Positions 1 through 8,868 of a DNA stretch of 64,000 nt are shown in pieces; position 1 is the stretch's first letter; every line of letters starts with the position of its first letter. The notes beneath the pieces are model-generated. The model was not told the DNA's origin. It did not search any database and saw only the letters and a program-made list of their open reading frames with translations. The DNA lies in the NCBI RefSeq assembly GCF_009766085.1, contig NZ_LMUF01000047.1, positions 419,410 through 483,409 of the forward strand, read 5' to 3'. Source of the stretch: Burkholderia sp. S171. Its GTDB lineage: Bacteria; Pseudomonadota; Gammaproteobacteria; Burkholderiales; Burkholderiaceae. A program made the position numbers and the translations under genes.

Positions 1-2
1 TC

Positions 3-3000
3 GATGGACTGGATGTCGCGCGTTTCAGTGCCGCGTGGGCCGCTGTAACGGCGCGACACGACATCCTGCGAACAGGCTTTGTGCCACAGGGCGAGGGCTG
101 GCTGCAGTGGGTAGCGCGGTCTGTGGAACTGCCGGTGACGCACCACGACTTGCGCGGCCGAAACGACCTTGCAGCCGCGCTGGACGAGCTGGCCTCAGCC
201 GATCTCAAGCAAGGCTTTGATGTTACGCGTGCGCCGTTGCAAAGGCTGGCGCTGGTGCGTGTCGATACCCATCGCTATCACTTCATCTGGACGCACCATC
301 ATGTGCTGATGGACGGCTGGAGTGTCGCGCAAGTGCTGGGCGAGGTGCTGCGTTACTACAGCGGACAGAGCTTGCCCGCGCACGGTGGTCGGTATCGCGA
401 CTATATCGGCTGGTTGCAGAAGCACGACGATGAGGCGAGCGCGGCGCACTGGTGCGAGCAGGTGAAGCGGATTGAGGAAGCAACGCGGCTGGCTACAGCA
501 GTCGCGAGCCGTTATGAACGGACCGGTAACGTGATGGCTGCTGGCTACGGGCAACATACGTTTGAACTGGACCGGGTATCGACCGCGCGCCTCGTCGCGT
601 TTGCCCGTCAGGAGCGGGTGACCGTAAACACGTTGGTTCAGGCCGCGTGGGCACTGCTCTTACATCGATACACGAACCAGGCGACAGTGACCTTCGGCGC
701 AACGCTGGCTGGCCGGCCTGCGGGCCTCGCCGGTGCGTCGCAGTTGCTCGGACTCTTCATCAACACGCTGCCGGTGATCGCCCAACCGCATGCCGGCAAG
801 CGGCTGGGCGACTGGCTGCGCGAACTGCAACTGTTAGGCATGACGGCGCAGGAACACGCGCACACGCCGCTCTATGAGATCCAGCGCTGGGCAGGCGCAA
901 CGACCCAGGGCCTGTTCGATACCGTCGTGGTCTTCGAGAACTATCCCGTCGATACCGCGCTGAAGGAGGCATCGCCCGGCGGCCTGACGATCGACAACGT
1001 CCGTGCCTGCGATGAAACCAGTTACCCGCTAACCTTGGGTGTGATGCTGGGCGATACCCTGAAGCTGGACTACCGGTTTGCGCACGAGGCGTTTGCCGAC
1101 CGGGATATAGCAGGCATTGCGCAGCAAACAGGTGGCCTGTTGAGCGCGTTTGCCGGTGCAGCGGACCGGCTGCTTGCTGACTTCGACTTGCTCGATAGCG
1201 CACAGCGGCAAGCGCTGGTGACGTTGGGTCATATCGGCGCATTGGCTGCATCGGTAGAAGACGTGCAGCCGGTACACAAGCTGATCGAGGCGTGCGAACA
1301 GCAGCAACGCGATGCGCTCGCGCTGGTGGCCGGCGAACTCAGCTTGAGTTATGGCGAACTGAACGCACGGGCAAACCGCCTGGCGCATCGTTTGATGCGG
1401 GAAGGTGTGGGGCCGGAAGTGCGGATCGGGTTTGCGGTGGCACGGTCGGTCGAGATGATCGTGGGCCTGCTGGCCGTGCTGAAAGCCGGTGGTGCGTACG
1501 TGCCGCTGGACCCGGCCTATCCGGTCGAACGTCTCGCTCATATGATCGAGGACAGCGGCATCACGCTGTTGATCACGCAGTCGCATTTGCATGGACGGTT
1601 GCCTGCAGAAGCCGGATTCACGCGCCTGGATCTGGACACGTTGGATGTATCGGCGGAACCGGCAAGCAATCCGTCTGTAACGCTCGCTGGCGAGAACCTC
1701 GCGTATGTGATCTATACATCGGGCTCAACCGGCAAGCCCAAGGGCGTGGCGGTGGCGCACGACGCGCTGTCGATGCATTGTCAGGCCATTGCAACTCGCT
1801 ACGGCATCACCGCGGAAGACCGGCAATTGCACTTCGCTTCTATCAGTTTCGACGCCGCCGCCGAGCAGTGGCTGGCTCCTTTGCTCAGCGGCGCGGCAAT
1901 TGTCTTGCGCGACGACACCGTCTGGTCGGCTCAACGCCTCGCGGCCGAGATAAAGACGCATGCAATATCGATACTGGATCTGCCGCCTGCGTATATCAAT
2001 GCGTTTGCTCAGGAGATCGAACCGGGTACGGTATCGGTCAGGACGTGCATTGTCGGTGGGGAAGGCTGGTCGCGAAGCGGCTTCGAAGCGGTAAAGAAAC
2101 ACCTGAGACCCGAGCGGATTTTCAACGCTTATGGGCCGTCGGAAACGGTGATCACATCGACTGTGTGGAGGGCGGATGGAGCGTCGGAATTCGAGAGCGC
2201 CTACGCACCGATCGGCATCCCGGTAGGCGAGCGGACAGCGTATGTATTGGACGCGGCGTTGTGTCTCGTGCCCCAGGGCGTGGCCGGGGAACTGTACGTG
2301 GGCGGCGCGGGACTGGCGCGGGGTTATCTGAACCGCGCGGCGCTGACGGCGGAACGATTCGTACCGGATCCGTTCGACGAGAGCGATAAAGGTGGTCGCT
2401 TGTACCGGACCGGTGACCTGGTGCGCTGGAACAACGCGGGCCAGCTTGAGTTCCTCGGACGTATCGATCATCAAGTGAAGCTGCGGGGTTTCCGTATTGA
2501 ACTCGGTGAGATCGAGGCGGCGCTGCTTGCGTTACCCGGCGTGCGGGACGCGGTAACAATCCTTCATGACGACACTCGTCTTGTTGCCTATGTGAGCGCA
2601 CAGACGGATACCGTGATCGACCCATCAACGTTGAACACAGCATTGCTTCAAGTCCTTCCTGACTACATGGTTCCCGCATTGATAGTTGTGCTCGACGCGT
2701 TACCACTGACGCCCAATGGCAAAGTGGACCGGCACGCGCTGCCATCGCCCGAACTTCTTGCCCCGACGAACTACGAACCGCCGCAAGGCGAAGTAGAAGC
2801 GGTCATCGCGCAGATCTGGTCCGACGTGCTTGGAATAGAACAGATTGAACGGGTAGGCCGCCGCGACAACTTCTTCGAACTCGGCGGCGACTCAATTTTC
2901 AGCCTCCAGGTTCAGCGGCGAATTGCGCGGCAGTTATCGGTCGAAGTCGAACTCGCGGCATTGTTCGCCGCGCCGACGCTTGAGGCTTTTGCCGCCGTCG

Positions 3001-3086
3001 TGTCGATTGCGCGAGAGAGCGCGTCGGCAGGGCAAGACCGCTTGACCGACGACATGCAATCCATCCTTTCCGACCTTATGCAATGA
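3..3086 (+). CDS. Non-ribosomal peptide synthetase, C-terminal module (C-A-PCP), 5' end outside window
   Basis: The open frame enters from the left edge inside a condensation domain, so this is the last 1027 residues of a larger protein. The visible order is condensation domain (HHHVLMDG at about residues 98-105), adenylation domain (YTSGSTGKPKG, NAYGPSE, YRTGDLVRW) and a carrier domain (FFELGGDSIFSLQ, whose Ser takes phosphopantetheine). The protein stops soon after the carrier and has no thioesterase or reductase domain. Aligning by eye to GrsA gives a binding-pocket code near D-A-E-D-I-G-A-I-T-K; its acidic residues hint at a basic substrate such as ornithine or lysine, which is inference. 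The stop overlaps the next start (ATGA). The transport genes that follow make siderophore assembly the likely role. Confidence 0.95.
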   Translation, partial: DGLDVARFSAAWAAVTARHDILRTGFVPQGEGWLQWVARSVELPVTHHDLRGRNDLAAALDELASADLKQGFDVTRAPLQRLALVRVDTHRYHFIWTHHHVLMDGWSVAQVLGEVLRYYSGQSLPAHGGRYRDYIGWLQKHDDEASAAHWCEQVKRIEEATRLATAVASRYERTGNVMAAGYGQHTFELDRVSTARLVAFARQERVTVNTLVQAAWALLLHRYTNQATVTFGATLAGRPAGLAGASQLLGLFINTLPVIAQPHAGKRLGDWLRELQLLGMTAQEHAHTPLYEIQRWAGATTQGLFDTVVVFENYPVDTALKEASPGGLTIDNVRACDETSYPLTLGVMLGDTLKLDYRFAHEAFADRDIAGIAQQTGGLLSAFAGAADRLLADFDLLDSAQRQALVTLGHIGALAASVEDVQPVHKLIEACEQQQRDALALVAGELSLSYGELNARANRLAHRLMREGVGPEVRIGFAVARSVEMIVGLLAVLKAGGAYVPLDPAYPVERLAHMIEDSGITLLITQSHLHGRLPAEAGFTRLDLDTLDVSAEPASNPSVTLAGENLAYVIYTSGSTGKPKGVAVAHDALSMHCQAIATRYGITAEDRQLHFASISFDAAAEQWLAPLLSGAAIVLRDDTVWSAQRLAAEIKTHAISILDLPPAYINAFAQEIEPGTVSVRTCIVGGEGWSRSGFEAVKKHLRPERIFNAYGPSETVITSTVWRADGASEFESAYAPIGIPVGERTAYVLDAALCLVPQGVAGELYVGGAGLARGYLNRAALTAERFVPDPFDESDKGGRLYRTGDLVRWNNAGQLEFLGRIDHQVKLRGFRIELGEIEAALLALPGVRDAVTILHDDTRLVAYVSAQTDTVIDPSTLNTALLQVLPDYMVPALIVVLDALPLTPNGKVDRHALPSPELLAPTNYEPPQGEVEAVIAQIWSDVLGIEQIERVGRRDNFFELGGDSIFSLQVQRRIARQLSVEVELAALFAAPTLEAFAAVVSIARESASAGQDRLTDDMQSILSDLMQ

Positions 3087-4030
3087 ACCGACGCGCCATG
3101 CTTTCCGCGCTGCTGGGCGCCGGCGCACTTGCCGCAACCGCACTGCCCGATGTTGCACTCGCGGGTGATGCTCTCGTCGCTACGCCGCGCCGTATTGTCG
3201 TGCTCGATTGGGGACTGACGGAGATGGTGTTGTCGATCGGCGTGGTGCCCGTCGGGATTGCGAATACCCGGGACTTTCGCAGGAATTTCACGGCATGCGA
3301 TGTGCCCACGTCGGTGGTGGATCTTGGCTTGATGTTCCAGCCGAACATGGAATTGCTGTTCGCGTTGAAACCTGACCTGATCGTCATTTCGCCGGCTCAT
3401 TTGAGACTTCGGTCGGCGCTCGAGCGCGTTGCGCCGACCGTTACGCTTGGGCGCTACCGATCGAGTGAAGCACCTTATTCCGCGGCCCGTGCCGAAACGC
3501 TGCAGCTCGCGCGATTGCTAGGCTGCGAAGCGCGCGCCGAAGCACTTCTCGCGCAAGCGGACACGGAGCTCGACCGCGCACGCACGGGGCTTGCCGCGCT
3601 GCCAGCGGTAAGTGCCTTCAGTGATGTAGGCGGTGCAAAAGGCAGGCCGTTTTACATGGTAAATTTTCTCGATGAAGCGCACGTACGTGTGTTCGGTCCG
3701 AACAGCTTCTATGGCGAACTGATGACGACGCTCGGACTAGAAAACGCCGTCGACTCTGGAGCCTTCTCCACCACCGGTTTCGACGTGCTGGGCAGCGTGC
3801 CCGACGCGACCTTGCTCTACATGAAGCCGCTTGCGCCTTCCGTTGCGAACATGATGAAAACCAGCCCCTTGTGGCACGCCATGCCGTTCAAGGAGGAGGG
3901 CCGCATGATTGGCCTGCCGCGTGTTCCTTCCGACGGCTGCCTTCTTTCCGCGATGCTCTTCGCCCGCGCGCTGGTGGATACCTTCGAGCAGGCCAATGAG
4001 CAGACCGGTGCCTTGAAGGGGTACGCATGA
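3083..4030 (+). CDS. Iron-siderophore ABC transporter, periplasmic binding protein (FhuD-like)
   Basis: The 315-residue product starts with an N-terminal export signal (RR pair, hydrophobic stretch, cleavage near ALA-G at about residue 27). It continues as a FhuD/FecB-type binding protein: RIVVLDWGLTEMVLSIGVVP, then a second lobe with LKPDLIVIS. It should bind the ferric siderophore in the periplasm and hand it to the permease encoded just downstream. Its start overlaps the NRPS stop and its stop overlaps the permease start, each by 4 bp, so the three genes are one translationally coupled operon. The family is clear; the ligand is inferred from the adjacent NRPS. Confidence 0.92.
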   Translation: MNRRAMLSALLGAGALAATALPDVALAGDALVATPRRIVVLDWGLTEMVLSIGVVPVGIANTRDFRRNFTACDVPTSVVDLGLMFQPNMELLFALKPDLIVISPAHLRLRSALERVAPTVTLGRYRSSEAPYSAARAETLQLARLLGCEARAEALLAQADTELDRARTGLAALPAVSAFSDVGGAKGRPFYMVNFLDEAHVRVFGPNSFYGELMTTLGLENAVDSGAFSTTGFDVLGSVPDATLLYMKPLAPSVANMMKTSPLWHAMPFKEEGRMIGLPRVPSDGCLLSAMLFARALVDTFEQANEQTGALKGYA

Positions 4031-6057
4031 AAAGCGTCGCGACTGTCTCCGTGGTTCCTTCACGACGCTGGCCATTGCTGCCCGTTTGTCTTGTGATTGC
4101 GCTAGCCATGCTGTTATCGCTGCACAGGCTGGACGACCGCCTGCCGGCGTCGTTGTGGTGGCAAGCGCTGGTGGCGCCATCGCCGACGGATCTGCGACAA
4201 CTCCTTGTCCACTACGGCGACCTGCCGCGCATCGCGGTCGCGTGGCTGTGCGGCGCGGCGCTCGGGCTTGCCGGCGTGGCGACCCAGCAAGTGCTGCGCA
4301 ATCCCCTCGCCGAACCAATGACGCTCGGGATCTTCTCCGGCTCCTATCTCGGGCTTTCAATTGCAACGGTCTACGCGCCCGGCTTGCTGGTATCCGGTCG
4401 CGACGGCGTTGCGCTGGCCGGTGGCGCAGTGGCATTGGCGATTGTTTTTGCGCTGGCGGCGCGACGCGGCATCTCACCGCTTGCGCTGATCCTCGGTGGC
4501 ATGATCGTCAACCTGTGCTGTGGCGCGCTGAGTTTCGCGCTTGCGATATCCCACTACGACCTGTTGAGCGCTCTGATGATCTGGGGCGGCGGCTCGCTGG
4601 GCCAGCACGACTGGAGCGTCGCGCTGGCGTTGCTCGTGCGGCTCGTGCCCTGCGTGGCGTTGCTGCTGTTGTGCACGCGTCCCATGGCCGTATTCGATCT
4701 GGGCGACACCGTCGCCAGCAGCCTGGGCGTGTCGCTGCGCATGACACGGGGCGCGGCGCTCTGCCTGACCTTGCTCGTGACCGCGTTCGTCGTGAGCGCA
4801 GTGGGTGTGATCGGCTTTATCGGACTTGCCGCTCCGACGCTTGCACGTCTTGCCGGCGCGCGCCGCTTGCGGGACCGGATGTTGTGGGCGCCGTTGTTCG
4901 GCGCCGCGCTGCTGTGGCTTGCAGATCAGATCGCGCAGGAATTCGCGGGACGTTACGGAACCACGATTCCGACGGGCGCGATCACCACGTTGCTGGGCGC
5001 ACCGCTGCTTCTGGTCATGTTGCGGCGCTTGCGCGGGCGGCCCGACCTGACCCATGCGGCCGCGATCCAGTCGGACGCGCTGTCATCGCGCGCGCTGGCT
5101 TTGACCGCTGGCGTTTGCGTACTGCTTTTGCTGGTGGTCATCGGCTTGTCGCTGGGGGTGGGGCGGGGTCTTGCAGGCTGGCATGTTAGCCATCCTGACG
5201 AGATCGCTGCGTTACTGTTCCTGCGTTTGCCGCATGTAGTCGCTGCGATGGGCGTAGGCGTGCTGCTTGCGCTTGCAGGTGGCATCGTCCAGCGCATGAC
5301 CGGCAATCCGATGGCGAGTCCCGACCTGCTCGGCATCACGGCTGGCGGCGCGATGGGGCTCACGGGCGCACTCTTCCTGACAGCCAGTCCGGGGCTGCCG
5401 ACGTTCCTTGTCTGGTGCGCGTGTGGGTCGGTCATTACGCTGGGCGCGCTGTTGCTCTTTGCACGCAAATCGTCGTACGCGCCCGACACGCTGATCCTCG
5501 CCGGCGTGACGATCAGCGCCGTGTTCCAAGCAGTGTCGACCATCGCCGTTGCCAGCGACGATCCCCGCGTAATCGTCCTCTACAACCTGCTCGCCGGGTC
5601 GACTTATAACGTCAGCGCGGGCGCGGCAGGTGTCGTAGCGGTGGTCGCGCTGGCAGCACTTTGCGCAGTGCCTTTTTGCCGGCGCTGGCTGGAGATCCTG
5701 CCGTTGGGCGCAGCCGTCTCGCGTGGTTTGGGCGTGAACATTTCCGTCGCGCGGTTTGCGCTGCTGCTGCTGAGCGCGTTGCTAACAGCGGCAGCGACAC
5801 TGGTGATCGGCCCGCTGTCATTTATCGGCCTCATGGCGCCGCATATGACACGCATGCTCGGTATCCGGCGGGCTGTGCCGCTGCTGTTCATTTCAGCGGC
5901 TCTGGGCGCGGCGCTGATGGTCGCATCCGACTGGCTCGGCCGCTGGGTCCTGTTCCCGCAGGAAATGCCGGCGGGCGTGATGGCGACGCTGCTGGGCGGC
6001 CTCTACCTGATTATCACGATGTTCAAACGCAACCCGCGTGACGCGTCGGGAACGTGA
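4027..6057 (+). CDS. fhuB: Fused double-length siderophore permease (FhuB type)
   Basis: The 676-residue protein contains two consecutive FecCD-type permease halves. The first carries GLAGVATQQVLRNPLAEP near residue 80 and GFIGLAAPTLARL near 260. The second repeats these as LALAGGIVQRMTGNPMASPD near 415 and SFIGLMAPHMTRML near 600. Such fusions are the hallmark of FhuB, which forms the whole inner-membrane channel with one ATPase dimer. No ATPase gene follows directly: the next gene is convergent and unrelated, and the only FhuC-like ATPase in the window lies 12.9 kb downstream at 18922. Downstream DNA changes character at the stop, which is probably the edge of an insertion. Confidence 0.94.
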   Translation: MKSVATVSVVPSRRWPLLPVCLVIALAMLLSLHRLDDRLPASLWWQALVAPSPTDLRQLLVHYGDLPRIAVAWLCGAALGLAGVATQQVLRNPLAEPMTLGIFSGSYLGLSIATVYAPGLLVSGRDGVALAGGAVALAIVFALAARRGISPLALILGGMIVNLCCGALSFALAISHYDLLSALMIWGGGSLGQHDWSVALALLVRLVPCVALLLLCTRPMAVFDLGDTVASSLGVSLRMTRGAALCLTLLVTAFVVSAVGVIGFIGLAAPTLARLAGARRLRDRMLWAPLFGAALLWLADQIAQEFAGRYGTTIPTGAITTLLGAPLLLVMLRRLRGRPDLTHAAAIQSDALSSRALALTAGVCVLLLLVVIGLSLGVGRGLAGWHVSHPDEIAALLFLRLPHVVAAMGVGVLLALAGGIVQRMTGNPMASPDLLGITAGGAMGLTGALFLTASPGLPTFLVWCACGSVITLGALLLFARKSSYAPDTLILAGVTISAVFQAVSTIAVASDDPRVIVLYNLLAGSTYNVSAGAAGVVAVVALAALCAVPFCRRWLEILPLGAAVSRGLGVNISVARFALLLLSALLTAAATLVIGPLSFIGLMAPHMTRMLGIRRAVPLLFISAALGAALMVASDWLGRWVLFPQEMPAGVMATLLGGLYLIITMFKRNPRDASGT

Positions 6058-6091
6058 CGAAAGACCACGCGCGCATTCAGACAACACTGGA

Positions 6092-7108
6092 TCAGATCGG
6101 GATCAAGGCCAACACATCGTCGAGAAGCTGACGGGGCACTTCCACACCGTTGGCTTCGCTTCTAAGGCGAGCATCGAATCGCCGTTGCGATGGCAAGCGA
6201 GCACCCTGGTCGACAATGCCGCCAAAAAGCGCTTCGGCGCGCTGAAGGTTGTCAACGCTGTTGCCACTTGAGAACATGGATGGATTGAATGCAAGGACCA
6301 ATTCGCCATGACACGGCGTTGCGCCAACCCCTTCGTCGAACGCCATTGATTCCGCGGACGTAAGATCTCCAATGAGAGGTCCGGCGAGTAATTCGACCAT
6401 TGCGGAAAGGGCGGAGCCCTTGTGACCGCCGAATGTCATCATTGCGCCGCGCATGGCAGCGGCGGGATCGTCAGTCGGCTGCCCATTTGCGTCTACAGCC
6501 CAGTCAAGCGGGATTGTTTTGCCCGCCCGCCGATGGAGCTCAATGTCGCCACGCGCGATCGTGCTTGTCGCGAAGTCAAACACGTAAGGAAAGCGCCCTG
6601 GCCGAGGCCACGCAAAGGCGATCGGATTTGTGCCGAACAGCGGTTTGGTCCCTCCGGCTGGTGCAACCCAACTATGACTCGGCGTCATTGCCAAAGCGGC
6701 AAGGCCCTCGCCAGCAAGATATTCCACCTCCGGCCACAGCGCCGAAAAGTGGAAGCAGTTGTTAATAGCCAGCGCTGCTATTCCAACTTGCCGAGCTTTT
6801 TGAACGAGCACCTTGCTTCCCATCTGAAACGCCAGCTGGGAATAGCCGAACTTGGCATCTACACGTACCAGCGCTGGCGAAACATCGATCAGTTCAGGCT
6901 TTGCATCGCGAACCACTTTGCCGTTTCGTAGCGTGTTGACGCAGACGATCAACCGGTAGATTCCATGTGACTGACATTCGTCACGCTGGCCTGCGACGAT
7001 CACTTCGGCGATCGCCTGAGCGTGATCTGCCGCCATCCCGTTCGCCGTGAGCACCCGGTTCGATAATTCGGATAGCTCCGCCAGAGTCAAATTAACTGTG
7101 TTGTCCAT
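6092..7108 (-). CDS. Ldh/malate-dehydrogenase-family imine reductase (probable pyrroline-2-carboxylate reductase)
   Basis: The 338-residue protein has the signature of the Ldh_2 family (GQRDECQSHGIYRL near residue 40, LAINNCFHFSALWPEVEYL near 130, FGTNPIAFAWPRP near 165). The family includes NAD(P)H reductases of delta1-pyrroline- and delta1-piperideine-2-carboxylate (DpkA/LhpD) besides lactate, malate and ureidoglycolate enzymes. The surrounding hydroxyproline genes favour the cyclic-imine reductase role, producing L-proline; this is inference from context. It is transcribed away from the rest of the island, from the divergent control region holding the 32-bp palindrome. No good ribosome binding site precedes the ATG. 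Confidence 0.85.
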   Translation of the reverse strand: MDNTVNLTLAELSELSNRVLTANGMAADHAQAIAEVIVAGQRDECQSHGIYRLIVCVNTLRNGKVVRDAKPELIDVSPALVRVDAKFGYSQLAFQMGSKVLVQKARQVGIAALAINNCFHFSALWPEVEYLAGEGLAALAMTPSHSWVAPAGGTKPLFGTNPIAFAWPRPGRFPYVFDFATSTIARGDIELHRRAGKTIPLDWAVDANGQPTDDPAAAMRGAMMTFGGHKGSALSAMVELLAGPLIGDLTSAESMAFDEGVGATPCHGELVLAFNPSMFSSGNSVDNLQRAEALFGGIVDQGARLPSQRRFDARLRSEANGVEVPRQLLDDVLALIPI

Positions 7109-7144
7109 GTCGATCCAAGGAGTGATTCGGGCCGCGCATCAGCG

Positions 7145-7176
7145 CAATACGTATATTGGATCCAATATACGTATTG
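7145..7176. promoter_or_regulatory. Perfect 32-bp palindrome, probable GntR operator
   Basis: The left arm CAATACGTATATTGGA is followed directly by its exact reverse complement, with the core TTGGATCCAA at the centre. It sits 37 bp upstream of the reductase start on the minus strand and shares its core with three other upstream regions of this island. The symmetry and size fit a dimeric regulator of the FadR/FCD GntR type, and such a gene lies at 15879. Binding itself is inferred. Confidence 0.7.
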
Positions 7177-7310
7177 TACAAATTGGCTGTTTGCGCAAGA
7201 TCAGTGATTCTCTTTAAATAGCGTGTTCTGACTCACAGGATACGTGAAATGTTCGCGTTTCGTCCAAAAACAACTTATCGAAAACGCCTGGCGAAAATGT
7301 CTTGACCGTT

Positions 7311-7340
7311 GATATTGGATCCAAGATATTGAACGCATTA
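7311..7340. promoter_or_regulatory. TTGGATCCAA operator-like site upstream of porin
   Basis: The core TTGGATCCAA (7315-7324) is flanked by ATA/GATAT and followed by ATTGAACGCATTA. The 26 bp from 7315 match the site at 8782-8807 at all but one position. It lies about 215 bp upstream of the porin start, in the 430-bp gap between the divergent reductase and porin genes. Confidence 0.6.
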
Positions 7341-7539
7341 CGAAATAATCAACTTGTCATGAACGTTTCATTCCAATCATCTTGGGATAGTCAAGCCGGC
7401 GAAGCGCACATAGCTGTGATCCGAAATACTTCCTTCCAAGCACCTTTTGAGCGCTCAGGAGGGATGTGAAGTTCTTGCTCGAACCCTCTGCGTAACACAG
7501 TAATCCTCAATTAATTTTGTCAAACCCTAGGAGAAATTC

Positions 7540-8679
7540 GTGAAAAAGCAGCTTGTTGGAATGACTGTGCTGATGGCGTCTTCCGCCGCGATCCATGCGC
7601 AAAGTACGGTCACGCTCTACGGTGTCGTGGACGACGGCATTACCTTTACCAACAATCAAGGGGGTCACCACGATTACCAGGCGTCCAACGGAGCCTTGGG
7701 GAGCAGTAAGTGGGGCTTATTCGTGAACGAAGACCTGGGGGGCGGCTACAGCACGGTGGTACGCCTTGAAAACGGATTTGACGTAAATACCGGGAAGTTC
7801 AACAACGGTGGCCGCGAGTTCGGGCGGCAGGCCTACGTTGGTCTTGGCAGCCCCTTTGGATCGGTCCTGCTCGGGCGGCAATATGACCTGGTTCTGGATT
7901 CCTTGCTTCCGCTATCGGGCGCGCTTAAATTCGCCGGCATTCTGGGAACGCATGCAGCAGACGTCGACAACATGTGGGGCGATTACTCGCTGAGCAATTC
8001 GATCAAATATCTCTCGCCCGTCTATGGTGGCTTCAAGGTATCGGCTTTGTTCAGCTTAGGTGGAGTGGCGGGCGATTTCGCTAACGGCCGCAAGGAATCC
8101 GTGAGCGTCAGCTACGGCTATAACGCGCTGACCGCAAGCGCCGTGTTTTCACGGGTAAGGAACCCGGGTACATCAATCTACGATGCCACCGCGAACCCGG
8201 CCGCAGGCACGACGTTCGTCAATCCAATCACGAATCCAACCTTTAGCGGCTATACCTCGGCTCAGACGCTGCAAGTGGCAGGCGCGGGGGTGAACTACAA
8301 GATCGGGGCGGGACAGCTCGGATTTATTTACACTAATACGCGCTTCGAAGACGTCATTCGCACATCGTCTACGCCTTTTTCAGGGACGGCAACCTTCAAC
8401 AACTTCGAGGCGCTTGGCACGTACAACATCACGCCGGCGTGGTTGATGGGTGTTTCGTATGACTATACGAAGGCTGAAACGGCGAAGTATGGCCAAGTGA
8501 ATTTCGGCACTGAGTACTCCATCTCCAAGCGCACTTTGTTTTATGCGATTACCGCCTGGGAACATGCCACCGGCACGGATTCGACGGGGAAACAGGCGGT
8601 CGCTGCGCTGTCGTTCCTGACGCCCTCAAGCACGGCAAATCAGGTCGCTGTTCGCGTGGGTGTGCGCCACACGTTCTAG
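7540..8679 (+). CDS. Gram-negative outer-membrane porin (OmpC-like, Burkholderia type)
   Basis: The 379-residue protein begins with a signal peptide (MKKQLVGMTVLMASSAAIHAQ) followed by SSVTLYGVVDDGI-like sequence as in Burkholderiales porins: here STVTLYGVVDDGITF. Further family marks are a GRQAYVGLGSPFGSVLLGRQYD loop/strand segment around residues 105-125 and a final strand ending in HTF with a terminal phenylalanine, needed for outer-membrane assembly. The start codon is GTG, chosen because a TAGGAGA ribosome binding site lies 5 bp upstream. It probably admits small solutes, here plausibly hydroxyproline or peptides, and its promoter region carries the shared TTGGATCCAA site. Confidence 0.93.
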   Translation: MKKQLVGMTVLMASSAAIHAQSTVTLYGVVDDGITFTNNQGGHHDYQASNGALGSSKWGLFVNEDLGGGYSTVVRLENGFDVNTGKFNNGGREFGRQAYVGLGSPFGSVLLGRQYDLVLDSLLPLSGALKFAGILGTHAADVDNMWGDYSLSNSIKYLSPVYGGFKVSALFSLGGVAGDFANGRKESVSVSYGYNALTASAVFSRVRNPGTSIYDATANPAAGTTFVNPITNPTFSGYTSAQTLQVAGAGVNYKIGAGQLGFIYTNTRFEDVIRTSSTPFSGTATFNNFEALGTYNITPAWLMGVSYDYTKAETAKYGQVNFGTEYSISKRTLFYAITAWEHATGTDSTGKQAVAALSFLTPSSTANQVAVRVGVRHTF

Positions 8680-8781
8680 TCTGGCGGCTCACGGCCAAAG
8701 ACCGGCTCTCCAAAAGCTTTTGATTGATGGGGTTTACCCGGAAAAAATGCTGTAGGGCACGTCCCGACTTGACATCGTATT

Positions 8782-8807
8782 TTGGATCCAAGATATTGGA
8801 CGCATTA
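8782..8807. promoter_or_regulatory. TTGGATCCAA operator-like site upstream of MFS gene
   Basis: The core is at 8782-8791 and is followed by GATATTGGACGCATTA, nearly identical to the porin-promoter copy. It lies 62 bp upstream of the MFS start chosen here, a usual place for a repressor site. Confidence 0.6.
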
Positions 8808-8868
8808 ATGATTGACCTGGCAGTCGTTGTTCAACCTTGTTCAGCGATTCCTTCACTGCGGAGTCTTT

